Under the pieces are notes generated by a model. It did no database searches. It had not been told where the DNA came from and saw only the letters and a program-made list of their open reading frames with translations. Positions 26,744 through 35,461 of a stretch of 64,000 nucleotides of DNA are shown piece by piece. A program made the translations under genes and the position numbers. Position 1 is the stretch's first letter; each line of letters starts with the position of its first letter. Source of the stretch: Runella aurantiaca (GTDB lineage Bacteria; Bacteroidota; Bacteroidia; Cytophagales; Spirosomataceae). The stretch lies in contig NZ_QPIW01000017.1 of NCBI RefSeq assembly GCF_003339505.1, positions 86,388-150,387 on the forward strand. The letters are read 5' to 3'.

Positions 26744-27742
26744 CTATTTCAGCAGCAGCATTAACTCTTTTTCTTTGACGGTCAGCAATCCTGCTTTGGG
26801 CAATCTTTGGGTCATTTTTCGCCAGTTAGGTTCTTGGGCGTAGATGGCTTGCAACATCAAAGCGGCTTTTTGTACATTTCCGCTATTGGCCAACGTGATG
26901 GCCGTCCAATACTGCATTTCAAGGTTTTTAGGGAACATTTTCATGGCCGCACCGTACTCTTGCATGGCTAAGGTCATGTTGTTGTTTTCGATGGCCAAAT
27001 CACCGTTGTTCATGTACTCGTAGGCCCGATGGGTTTTTAATAATCGTTCCATTTCGGCCAACGGGTCGGTGTGGTCGTCTACGCGTAAATCCACCAAATG
27101 GTTTTCATCCCAGGGTTTGCCCGTTGCTTCTCCTTTTACGACCAAAATGGCCGCCGATTGCTTTCCTCGAATATCACCACCTACTTTTTGAGCCGCTTTC
27201 AAGGCTTCCAACACCCGCTCGGCCAAAGGAAGTTGGGCATTGGTTTCAAACGATTTTGCCATGGCCTCAGGCACCTCATTGGTCAGCATCATATTGGATT
27301 GTACGGCGTAGTTTTTTCCTTTTAAATCGCCCGCAAAATCCACGCAATTTTTGCCCGTAAAATTGGCAACGTTTCCTTTTGCGTCCACAATCCCAACTTG
27401 CCGCACTTCCTTGCCTGGGTCATCAGACAGAAGAATATCCAACGCCTGTTGGGCCGTTTTGCCTTCTTTGAGCAATGCCAAACCTCTGATTCCGAACGAT
27501 TTGTTGGTAAATGATTGGGTCGCCACGGCCCCGACGCCTGCTTCGGCCCAAGAAACCGAGGTGCCGACGCTGAACCAATGACTCTGCACACCAACGGCGA
27601 TTTCGCCCGTTTTTTCATCACGCGCCACAATCGAAAACGTATGCGCCAAGCCATTGTCTTTCCTGAAAAATTGGGCCTTTGTTTGACTGAAAGAGAGTAC
27701 TAAACTGATAAGGATGTAGTTTTTCATACAGTTTTTAATCAA
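26744..27742 (-). CDS. DUF1028 domain protein with C-terminal TPR-like region
   Basis: A 332-residue exported protein. From residue 33 it shows the DUF1028 pattern (PF06267): HTFSIVARDEKTGEIAVGVQS, then WAEAGVGAVATQSFTN, 'LKEGKTAQQALDILL' and 'YAVQSNMM'. DUF1028 is an Ntn-hydrolase-like family of unproven function, often next to amidases and peptidases. A C-terminal 85 residues form TPR-like helices. The signal peptide runs to about residue 23, and the second Met (residue 6) is an alternative start. The start overlaps the stop of the M20 peptidase gene by four bases, so the two are coupled. Confidence 0.82.
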   Translation of the reverse strand: MIKNCMKNYILISLVLSFSQTKAQFFRKDNGLAHTFSIVARDEKTGEIAVGVQSHWFSVGTSVSWAEAGVGAVATQSFTNKSFGIRGLALLKEGKTAQQALDILLSDDPGKEVRQVGIVDAKGNVANFTGKNCVDFAGDLKGKNYAVQSNMMLTNEVPEAMAKSFETNAQLPLAERVLEALKAAQKVGGDIRGKQSAAILVVKGEATGKPWDENHLVDLRVDDHTDPLAEMERLLKTHRAYEYMNNGDLAIENNNMTLAMQEYGAAMKMFPKNLEMQYWTAITLANSGNVQKAALMLQAIYAQEPNWRKMTQRLPKAGLLTVKEKELMLLLK

Positions 27743-29064
27743 GGATTAACCATTCCTGCTTCAGAAACCAGCGTCAGCAGCGCGGCCTGAATGGATTTAT
27801 AGGCTTCGTCATCGTACCACCATTCGTTGAGGGCGTGCGCATTGCTTGATTTACCCCCTCGTCCTAAGGTAACGGCAGGGATTCCCTTTGAAATAGGCGT
27901 ATTTGAATTGGTCGAACCACGACCTACTTTTGGGCTCACTCCGAAGGTAGTGATGGCAGCCATGGCGCGCTGAACGAGGGGCAAATTCTCGGGAAGCTCG
28001 CCCGAAGGACGGTCGCCGATTTTTTTGATTTCTACCGTCAATGCGGGGCCCATGCGTTTCATGGCGTTGTGTTCCTGAAGGGCCTGCTGTACCGATGCTT
28101 TTAAAAGTGAGTCCACTAAATTGAGGTTTTCAGGAATTTCGGAGCGCATATCCACTTCCATCCAAGACTCAAAAGCAATGGAATTGACCGATGTACCGCC
28201 GCCGATTCGGCCTACGTTGTAACTGGTACGTGCGCCCGTTCGGGTAAATTTGTCGGCGACTTTTGAAAAATAATGAATGGCCGAACCCAAGGCGTGTTGG
28301 GGATTAGCCAAACCAAATGCCCCCCAAGAGTGCCCACCGGGGCCTTTGAACGTAACCCGATAACGGTAGGAGCCTAATCCCATGTTGCTCATGCGCCCAA
28401 GTTCCCCACCATCCACGGCAATCCACGAATCAATACGCGGGCTTTGGTCGGTGAATAAGTATTTTACACCTCTCAAATCACCCAATCCTTCTTCGCCCAC
28501 GGTGCCAATGAACAATACATCCGCTTCGGTCTCTATTCTAGCTTCTTCCAGTGCTCTCAAAACCGACACCACCAAGACCAAACCCTGCGTATTGTCGCCT
28601 ATGCCAGGGGCAAAGAGGGTATCCCCTTTAATCTTCACTTTCACATCGGTTTCGAGCGGGAATACCGTATCTAAGTGGGCGTCAAGGGCAACGGTACGAT
28701 TGCGTTTTTTGCCTTTGCGCAGCGCAATTACGTTGCCCACTTTGTCGGTCCAAACAGAATCTGCGCCCGCTTCTTTGAGCATTGAAGCGAAACGAAGGCC
28801 CCGTTTGGTTTCCATAAAGGGCGGGGCGGGAATCTCGGTCAACATGATGAGCTCGTCCCGATTGCGTTTGTTTTGTGCCAAAATGGATTGAAAAGCTTTT
28901 TGGATTTGTTTGGTTTTAGCCAGTTGTTCCGCTTCTTTGAGGTAAGCGGCTTCCGCTTTTCCGCTCCTGCCCGCGTCTTCCTCTTGGGCATAAACAGTCG
29001 AAAAAATGAGCGTAAAGCAGCTAAAAAGCCCAAAAAGACGTAAGGTAGATTTTCGATTTTTCAT
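27739..29064 (-). CDS. Secreted M20 family zinc peptidase
   Basis: A 441-residue peptidase with a signal peptide (to about residue 26). Metal and catalytic residues stand in the normal M20 order: DAHLDTVF (His ligand and Asp), GIGDNTQG (bridging Asp), TVGEEGLGD (catalytic Glu and ligand Glu) and SNAHALNE (last His ligand). The lid domain contains 'GPGGHSWGAFG'. It resembles PepT and CPG2-like aminoacylases or tripeptidases. It likely trims peptides or N-acyl amino acids in the periplasm. Neighbours on both sides are also exported hydrolases. Confidence 0.88.
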   Translation of the reverse strand: MKNRKSTLRLFGLFSCFTLIFSTVYAQEEDAGRSGKAEAAYLKEAEQLAKTKQIQKAFQSILAQNKRNRDELIMLTEIPAPPFMETKRGLRFASMLKEAGADSVWTDKVGNVIALRKGKKRNRTVALDAHLDTVFPLETDVKVKIKGDTLFAPGIGDNTQGLVLVVSVLRALEEARIETEADVLFIGTVGEEGLGDLRGVKYLFTDQSPRIDSWIAVDGGELGRMSNMGLGSYRYRVTFKGPGGHSWGAFGLANPQHALGSAIHYFSKVADKFTRTGARTSYNVGRIGGGTSVNSIAFESWMEVDMRSEIPENLNLVDSLLKASVQQALQEHNAMKRMGPALTVEIKKIGDRPSGELPENLPLVQRAMAAITTFGVSPKVGRGSTNSNTPISKGIPAVTLGRGGKSSNAHALNEWWYDDEAYKSIQAALLTLVSEAGMVNP

Positions 29065-29194
29065 CGTTGGTTTTTAGTGGTTATTATTTTGTCAATTGTA
29101 AATTTGAAAACTTTCGTTCCTTTAATACGAAATCACGCAGAGTCGCAAAGAAGCAGGGATTTTCTACAGTAATCAAATCATACAGGGACTGCTT

Positions 29195-30409
29195 TTATTT
29201 GCCTTCCAAAGCCCTCCTGACTGCTGCTACGGTTACTTCGGCCTGATAACCAGCCAGTTTTTTGCCCATTTCTATGGTTTTGGTGATTGGTTGAAGATTG
29301 ACTCCATTAATGGAAAAATCCCCTTCTTTGATGCGTTGATTGGCCCTGACGAGGGCGGGATCCAACGCCATTATTTGAGAAGTATATTGAAAACTGTCGT
29401 GCGTGCCGCTGTCTTTTTCCTGAATACCTTGTGTTTTTAACCATTGGGCCACACGATAATTGTCATAATACTCGGGAATAAACAAAACATTGATATTTTC
29501 ATTTTTCCATTCTGCCCTTAATTCTTTTGCCACCACGTACATCCCCCACTGATTACCCCCGCTGTCGCCAATGAAGATGATTGTTTTGAAGCCGTGCATT
29601 TTCAAACTCTGGGCAATTTCTTTGAGCAGTTTCTCATACGTAGCCTCGGTAAGGCTGATGGTGCCCGGGTATCTCATGTGGCCTGCTGGGGGAGTATGTC
29701 TGCCTTCGGGAACAAAAGGAACGATAGGGGCGATAAGCGTATTGCCCAATCGGCGGGCAATGGAATCGGCGGCGACTCTCAATACAAAATTATGTTTTCC
29801 CGAAGCCAAGTATTTTCCGTTCATTTCGACCCCGCCCGTCGGAATCAAAACGGTCGTTTTTCCTTCTTTGAGCAAATCCCGAATTTCCAGCCAATTCAGC
29901 TCTTCGATAAACAAAGTGTTGGGCGCAGCAATGGTTCGTTTCATGGCAATGTCGGGCGAAAGATCTCCTTCTGACAATCCGGGAATAGGTTCTATATAGG
30001 TGGGGTTATTAACCGTTTTTTTCTCTTTCGTCAATGTGACTTTATAGGGTCTCCCAACTATGTACAGTAGCCCAGCTATTTCCTCTTGCGTTGGATGTAT
30101 GTTTCCCTCAAAATCCACTCTTGTTTCGGGAAGCATAAAAGAAAGATCGGTTTTGTCTATCTTCACTTTTTGAGCTTCCAGATTGGTCAAAGGTTCGTGC
30201 CTCCAGATACTGCCAATGTTTTTAAGCGGAAAATCTACAATTACTGATTTCTTGGAATCAGTAATATTGATGTGAACAATGATTTCATCCGTAAATCCGT
30301 CTATGAATGGGACAAGTCCATACCAATTTTCGGTGGTTGGTGCGTTGGATTGCGCCTTCACACCCAATACCGTTGCAATAACGGCAAAGCATAAAAAATA
30401 CTTTTTCAT
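29195..30409 (-). CDS. Creatininase family protein with altered metal-site motifs, exported
   Basis: A 404-residue protein with a signal peptide (to about residue 19), an unassigned N-terminal domain of about 150 residues and a creatininase fold (PF02633). The family motif 'GsxEqHGpHLP' appears as GGVEMNGKYLASGKHN: the Glu is kept, but the following His is Asn. The 'NGHGGN' motif reads GDSGGNQ, again without His. 'GHMRYPGTISL' is normal. The family cleaves cyclic amides and formamides using two metals, so this version may use a changed metal site or be inactive. Inverted repeats lie upstream. Confidence 0.8.
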   Translation of the reverse strand: MKKYFLCFAVIATVLGVKAQSNAPTTENWYGLVPFIDGFTDEIIVHINITDSKKSVIVDFPLKNIGSIWRHEPLTNLEAQKVKIDKTDLSFMLPETRVDFEGNIHPTQEEIAGLLYIVGRPYKVTLTKEKKTVNNPTYIEPIPGLSEGDLSPDIAMKRTIAAPNTLFIEELNWLEIRDLLKEGKTTVLIPTGGVEMNGKYLASGKHNFVLRVAADSIARRLGNTLIAPIVPFVPEGRHTPPAGHMRYPGTISLTEATYEKLLKEIAQSLKMHGFKTIIFIGDSGGNQWGMYVVAKELRAEWKNENINVLFIPEYYDNYRVAQWLKTQGIQEKDSGTHDSFQYTSQIMALDPALVRANQRIKEGDFSINGVNLQPITKTIEMGKKLAGYQAEVTVAAVRRALEGK

Positions 30410-30602
30410 CGTTTAAAGGGTTTAGGTAAAGTTGTTACAACGTATTGATTTTATGGTAAATTGAGCCATTGCAGGATGTTTTCACCTGCAATCTTTTGGC
30501 ATCAATCAGTTTCAGTTTGTTAGTGTTTTGCTAACAATGGCTTAAAACACCTACAATAGCTTGAAAAAATAAGTAGGTGGTGTCCGCACCACCCACCCAA
30601 TA
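30410..30602. promoter_or_regulatory. Intergenic region with two small inverted repeats
   Basis: Two perfect inverted repeats lie between the creatininase gene and the oxidase gene terminator: ATTGCAGG/CCTGCAAT (30468-30492, loop of nine) and TGTTAG/CTAACA (30518-30536). Their position just upstream of the creatininase start suggests operator sites or a small leader hairpin. Function is not established. Confidence 0.35.
30563..30593 (-). terminator. Rho-independent terminator after the alpha-hydroxy-acid oxidase gene
   Basis: On the minus strand GGTGGTG-CGGA-CACCACC (30576-30593) forms a 7-bp GC-rich stem with a four-base loop, followed within a few bases by TTATTTTTT. It lies 10 bases after the stop codon at 30603. 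Confidence 0.75.
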
Positions 30603-31637
30603 CTACTTCCAAATCACCGAAGAATCAATCTCGGCAATCGTGGCTTTACCCGTAAGTGCCATCGCCAATTCAAATTCATTTCTGAGTATTCCCAATACTT
30701 TCGTTACTCCTTCGGCCCCGCCGCAGGCCAACCCAAAACAAATGGGTTTGCCCACCAACACTGCATTGGCACCCAACGCAATGGCTTTCAACACGTCGGT
30801 TCCTCGCCGTATGCCCCCGTCCATCAATATCGGGATTCTTTTGTTTACTTTTTCGGCAATGCGCGGAAGCGCTTCGATAGTGGCGGGCACGGTGTCCAGA
30901 TTCCGTCCGCTGTGATTGGAAACGACAATGCCCGACACGCCTGTTTCAACCGCTTTTTCGGCGTCGTCGGGGTTTAAAATTCCTTTGACCAACACGGGGA
31001 TTTTGGCGAAGGATTTTAGCCATTCAATGTCTTTCCACGTAAGAGATTTTGTGAGGGCAAAAGCATCATGCATGTGGGGCGTATGTACACCATTTGGCAA
31101 GGCAAAATTGACTCTTTGCTGACGATTACGAGCACCCGCCACGGGCGTATCCACGGTGACACAAAGCGCCATACAGCCTTGATATTCAGCCTCTTGAACA
31201 AGGTCTTTGGTAAAACTTCGGTCGTCTCTGACGTATAACTGAAGCCAGAGCGGTTCAGTCGCCACTTTCGCTATTTCTTCCAAAGAGGTAGTGGTAAAAG
31301 AACTCACTACATACACGGCCTCCGCGGCTCCAGCCCCTCTGGCGGTGGCCAGCTCTCCTTCGGGATGCATAATTTTGTGATAAGCAGTAGGAGCAATTAG
31401 TATTGGATGGGGCAAATCAAGCCCTAAAAGTGAAGTACTGGTATCAATTTGACTTACATCAACAAGTACCGTTGGATTAAGTTTTATCGCATCCAATGCC
31501 TGTCTGTTCCATCTGACCGTAAACTCGTCGGCGGCACCGCTTGCTACGTATTCATAGGCCATATTGGTCATTTTACTCACGGCCAATTTTTCAAAATCAA
31601 ACAGATTGACGATTCCTGCTATCTCTATTTTATCCAT
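30603..31637 (-). CDS. FMN-dependent alpha-hydroxy-acid oxidase/dehydrogenase
   Basis: A 344-residue cytoplasmic flavoprotein of the glycolate/lactate oxidase and L-lactate dehydrogenase family. 'YEYVASGAADE' has the Tyr near FMN, 'LQLYV' the second Tyr, and 'VTVDTPV' and 'VLVKGI' an Asp and the FMN-binding Lys. SNHSGRNLD supplies the catalytic His and substrate-binding Arg; most members read SNHGGRQ. 'ILMDGGIRRG' binds the FMN phosphate. No signal peptide is present, in contrast to the neighbours. It follows the serine hydrolase gene by 20 bases and ends at a good terminator. Confidence 0.88.
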   Translation of the reverse strand: MDKIEIAGIVNLFDFEKLAVSKMTNMAYEYVASGAADEFTVRWNRQALDAIKLNPTVLVDVSQIDTSTSLLGLDLPHPILIAPTAYHKIMHPEGELATARGAGAAEAVYVVSSFTTTSLEEIAKVATEPLWLQLYVRDDRSFTKDLVQEAEYQGCMALCVTVDTPVAGARNRQQRVNFALPNGVHTPHMHDAFALTKSLTWKDIEWLKSFAKIPVLVKGILNPDDAEKAVETGVSGIVVSNHSGRNLDTVPATIEALPRIAEKVNKRIPILMDGGIRRGTDVLKAIALGANAVLVGKPICFGLACGGAEGVTKVLGILRNEFELAMALTGKATIAEIDSSVIWK

Positions 31638-31657
31638 AACAAGTTGATTTTGTGGGC

Positions 31658-33145
31658 TTATTGCTTTTTCTCAGGCACAGCTTCCATCAGTAGAGAATAT
31701 GCTTTATTCAACGCTACGCCTCCTGCCTGCGAGCCTTTGTAATGCCCAAGACGAACAACTACTAAGTCGCGCGAGGGTATAACCGTAACCGATTGACCAC
31801 CAGCTCCCAGCATCATATAAGCATCTTTGGGGATTGGAAAACCGCCATCACCGTTTATCCAAAACAGACCTCCATAAATAGGTCGCCCATCGGCTACCCA
31901 CGGTTCGGCGAGGGTACTGACAAACTTTGTAGAACCTTCGGGCAAAATGCGTTCACCGTTCCAAACTCCGTCCTGCAAATACAGGTTTCCTAAACGCGCC
32001 CAATCTCGTCCAGAAGCAAATTCGTAGCCTTGGGTCAAAAAATTGCCGTACGGGTCGGTTTCCATGGTCATGGTGCGTACACCGATTTTATCAAACAAAG
32101 CCCGTTGCGGAAAGGTATGATACACTTCGCCCATTTTTTCTATCCCCAACCGATTCAGGTAGTTGGTCAGTACAGGGTCAGAATTACGGTAGCGGCCTAC
32201 GGTATTGGGCAGCCATTGTTGAGGCAAATTGGCCGCGTATTCAAACGAATTGACGGCTCCGGTGTACAAGTACAAATGGTCGGGATAACCCAATGCGGGA
32301 TTGTAGTCGGGGTCTTGTGGCGCACGACAATACAATCCACTGGACATGTGCATGATGTCCATGATTCGGATTTTGGCGCGTTCGTCGCCTTTGCCCTGCC
32401 ATTGCGGAATGGGCGCGGGTTGGTCTAATTTATAAACCCCTTTACCAACTAAAATGCCCATAATTGTGGCCGAAAGGCTTTTGCCCATCGACCAGCTTTC
32501 CAAAGGGGTATCTTTGGTAATGCCTTCGCCATAATGTTCGGCGATGATGCGGCCCTTGTAGGTGACTACGAAAGCGGCCGTTTGGGCTTCGGCAGGCTCA
32601 AAGGCAACCTTTACGGCCTGCATAACTTTGTCCATCTCAATTTCGGAAGGCATTGCGCTGGTCGGCAACACATCACCCATGGGCCACGGAGTCGTAGCCG
32701 CATCGGGCAGATTACGCACTACTTTTACGGGCCTGAAATTCAGTGCATTACTCCCTTCGGGCAAGGTTACGCAACCTTGGTCGCCCGTATAAATAGCGGT
32801 TCGGATAACGCCGTTGGGTAAAGTAATCGAAACTGATTTTTTATCATAATCAACGACGGGCTTGCCTACTTTGGCCCGTTCGGCGTAGGGGCTTGTAAAA
32901 TACCCTACATTTTCGGCCGTAAATTCAGGTTTCAGCCCCGTAATGAACACCGCCGAGCACATGATTTTGGCGTAACCCGACGTATGGTGCGAAAGCGCAT
33001 CACCCGGGGGTGCTTTGTAAGTGGCGGTCTCCAATTCGAGTTCAGCGCCCCGCGCAATCATTTTGCTGCGTGCATTTTGAGCGCTGATAGTAAGGCCATT
33101 CAAAAGGAGAAAAGCCAAAAAGAAAAGAGGAGAAATTCGGTTCAT
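31658..33145 (-). CDS. Serine hydrolase, beta-lactamase/esterase family (class C-like fold)
   Basis: About 495 residues from the ATG at 33143-33145. A frame from 33187 adds 14 residues before the signal peptide and is unlikely. The signal peptide runs to about residue 22 ('LTISAQ'). SMGKSLS is the SxxK motif with the nucleophilic Ser and Lys, 'YRNSDP' the YxN motif and 'GAGGQSV' the third, KTG-equivalent box. The N-terminal 130 residues are not part of the fold. Such proteins are mostly esterases, D-aminopeptidases or cyclic-amide hydrolases, not true beta-lactamases. It is the first gene of the oxidase pair. Confidence 0.85.
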   Translation of the reverse strand: MNRISPLFFLAFLLLNGLTISAQNARSKMIARGAELELETATYKAPPGDALSHHTSGYAKIMCSAVFITGLKPEFTAENVGYFTSPYAERAKVGKPVVDYDKKSVSITLPNGVIRTAIYTGDQGCVTLPEGSNALNFRPVKVVRNLPDAATTPWPMGDVLPTSAMPSEIEMDKVMQAVKVAFEPAEAQTAAFVVTYKGRIIAEHYGEGITKDTPLESWSMGKSLSATIMGILVGKGVYKLDQPAPIPQWQGKGDERAKIRIMDIMHMSSGLYCRAPQDPDYNPALGYPDHLYLYTGAVNSFEYAANLPQQWLPNTVGRYRNSDPVLTNYLNRLGIEKMGEVYHTFPQRALFDKIGVRTMTMETDPYGNFLTQGYEFASGRDWARLGNLYLQDGVWNGERILPEGSTKFVSTLAEPWVADGRPIYGGLFWINGDGGFPIPKDAYMMLGAGGQSVTVIPSRDLVVVRLGHYKGSQAGGVALNKAYSLLMEAVPEKKQ

Positions 33146-33257
33146 TTTGATATTTTGTTTAGGGTTTAAGGGTCGATTGGTTACCAAATCATAGGCCTAA
33201 TTTCGTTCTTTTCACTGGTAAACTTTATTCCATTTTACTTATTTCTTCGGAGGCATT

Positions 33258-35447
33258 TTATATTTCTGATGAAAGCTTATTCAGCGTTGGCAAGACCATT
33301 GTTACTTCCGTGAATTTACCTTCTTCTGCATCTATTCTAATTTCACCTTTGTGGATTTCTATGATGTCTTTGCTCATAAACAGCCCCAAACCTGTGCCTT
33401 TTGAGGTGGGTTTGGTGGTAAAAAAAGGATTGCAAAGCCTTTCCAAATCACGCGGAGAAACGCCCGTTCCATTGTCTTTTAGTTTTAAAATAATTTCATC
33501 ATTCACCAATTCTGTCGATATTTTTATTTGGGGATTAAATACTTTATCGGTCACGCTTCTGTCGGCAAGGGCATAAAATGAGTTATCAATCAGTGCCACA
33601 ATCACTTCCCCAAATTCGGGCGGTAGAATCTTGGTTTCGAGGGGTTGTTTTGCCAAGTCAAGGATTAGTTCCACCGTAAAATCGGGATAATTTACTTTTA
33701 TTTCATCATAAACACATTTGGCTTCATTCTCGATAAACACATTGAGGTCGGTTTGCAAAAAGTCTTTTGATTTTTCTTTCAATAGCTTTTGCATGTCTTT
33801 TACAATTCTCGTCGTAGTAGCGCCGTGCTCGTAAATTTTGGTCACACTGCTTTTAATGAGGTCTACGACACTCAAAAACTCTTCTTTTATACTTTCTGGG
33901 ACGACGTCTTTGTGCTTTTCAAACATTTCGTTGAGTTCATCCACCAAAAGGCTCGACGATTCTGAGAAATTGTTGATGTAGTTGAGCGGATTCAAAATAC
34001 GGTCAACGATACCCTTCGTGAGTTGTCCAACCGAAGCCAACTTTTCTTGTCTTATGAGTTCTTCTTGCGTGTTTTTAAGGTGATTTAAGGTTTTTTCGAG
34101 GTCTTCTTGCGAGGCTCTCAGCTCGGCCGTGCGTTGTTGTACCTGTTGTTCGAGCAGTATATTTTGGTTGGCAAGCAGTTGTTTTTTCTCTTCACTGACT
34201 TTGACGAGTTTATTGGCCTGCTGTTGTATGTCAACCAACAATTCCTTCATCAGCAGCGACACATACACCACCAATGAAATCGGGAAAGAAATGCGAATGC
34301 CCGTCAGCAACAGATTGTAGTTGTAAGGGGTGTCGTTATAATCAAAAAATGCCATTAATATCGCAAAACAACTTGCCACTATCACCCCGATAATAAGGGC
34401 CCGGGAAGCGCCTTTGATGTTGTCTCGCCCGAGTAAAATGAGCGCTATGAAGATACAAAACTGTATCGGCAAATAATAATCAATCAACAATCCGTCAAAC
34501 ACATATACATTTAGGAAACCTCCCATAGCGTGTATACCGATGATGACGACAGACCATCCTCGGGAGATTTTAATGCGTAAAGCCATCGCTAGGGCAACAA
34601 TCGCAAAACCATTGCTTGTCCACGCGGTCAGGCTCAATACCAGCGCATTAACCAATAATTCTTGGTGAGAAAGGCTGAAATTAAGTAAAAAACGCGCCAG
34701 CATTTCAACAGAAATCAGGGATTGAACGATGGCAATCAAGTGAATGATTTTCTTCTCGTATAGGTTCAGAAAAGACAACAGCCAAAGCAACAATGCAATC
34801 AGTAAAGAGACAAACAACCAAGTGGCGGTGTAGACGGCGTTATTCTCGGCACGTTGGTGCATCAAGGTCGTGTATTCAGCCCCCGTAAGCGAGAGCATCT
34901 GTCCGGAGCGAGGCAATGAGGGCAACATCAGGGGTTGTAATTGCGAGGTTTCGTCCACGATATGAATCGCAATCAAATGCTCTTCCTGAGGTTGTAATTG
35001 CACAGGCACTGGCAGTACATAGTAGGGATTATGCTCTTCAAACGGCTTCCCAGCGCTCCCTGTATTACCGTATGAATGAATCAATTGTCCATCCAAATAC
35101 ACATTCATTGCCGCCCATGTTTCTTTGGACAAGCTGAGGGGAAAATGAAAGAAAGTTGAATCCAACTTCACTCTGAGCCGAAACCAACCCTCCACCAACC
35201 CTGATGAATCGGCGTAGCGGGTAGGTATATCTGCTGGGCGAAAATGTTGCCAATCGGAGGTATTGAGGTTCTTTTTTGACCAATTGACATGATTCCCTGG
35301 CTTAAACACCCAGCCGTTTAGGGAAGAAATGACCAGTCGCTCGTCTGGTGCGAACATTTTTTTGGACAAGACCACCGTAGTATCCTGCCCAAACCCCGAA
35401 AAACAAACAAGGTTGAAAAGTACCGCCCGAAGAATGCGTTTGATCAT
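33258..35447 (-). CDS. 7TM sensor kinase homologue lacking the phospho-acceptor histidine
   Basis: A 729-residue membrane protein. Signal peptide, an extracellular jelly-roll-like domain, seven membrane helices (7TM-DISM type), a coiled coil (about 400-460), a DHp-like helix pair and an HATPase domain follow in order. The H-box, normally GIAHEIQNPLN as in its neighbours, reads GIVDRILNPLN, so the His is replaced by Asp (about 33990-34010). The ATPase is otherwise intact: DNSFYAL (N box), DNGTGV (G1), FFTTKP (F) and GTGLGL (G2). It may be an ATP-binding scaffold or dimer partner. It is the last gene of a four-kinase operon. Confidence 0.88.
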   Translation of the reverse strand: MIKRILRAVLFNLVCFSGFGQDTTVVLSKKMFAPDERLVISSLNGWVFKPGNHVNWSKKNLNTSDWQHFRPADIPTRYADSSGLVEGWFRLRVKLDSTFFHFPLSLSKETWAAMNVYLDGQLIHSYGNTGSAGKPFEEHNPYYVLPVPVQLQPQEEHLIAIHIVDETSQLQPLMLPSLPRSGQMLSLTGAEYTTLMHQRAENNAVYTATWLFVSLLIALLLWLLSFLNLYEKKIIHLIAIVQSLISVEMLARFLLNFSLSHQELLVNALVLSLTAWTSNGFAIVALAMALRIKISRGWSVVIIGIHAMGGFLNVYVFDGLLIDYYLPIQFCIFIALILLGRDNIKGASRALIIGVIVASCFAILMAFFDYNDTPYNYNLLLTGIRISFPISLVVYVSLLMKELLVDIQQQANKLVKVSEEKKQLLANQNILLEQQVQQRTAELRASQEDLEKTLNHLKNTQEELIRQEKLASVGQLTKGIVDRILNPLNYINNFSESSSLLVDELNEMFEKHKDVVPESIKEEFLSVVDLIKSSVTKIYEHGATTTRIVKDMQKLLKEKSKDFLQTDLNVFIENEAKCVYDEIKVNYPDFTVELILDLAKQPLETKILPPEFGEVIVALIDNSFYALADRSVTDKVFNPQIKISTELVNDEIILKLKDNGTGVSPRDLERLCNPFFTTKPTSKGTGLGLFMSKDIIEIHKGEIRIDAEEGKFTEVTMVLPTLNKLSSEI

Positions 35448-35461
35448 GTTGTCGCTCGTGA

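Noticed and set aside
28382..28891. 169-codon plus-strand frame opposite the M20 peptidase gene
   Set aside because: Antisense shadow; Ser/Pro/Thr-rich without any motif.
31658..33145. Antibiotic resistance beta-lactamase
   Set aside because: The SxxK fold is shared by many esterases and amidases; context is catabolic and no resistance-type motif set was seen.
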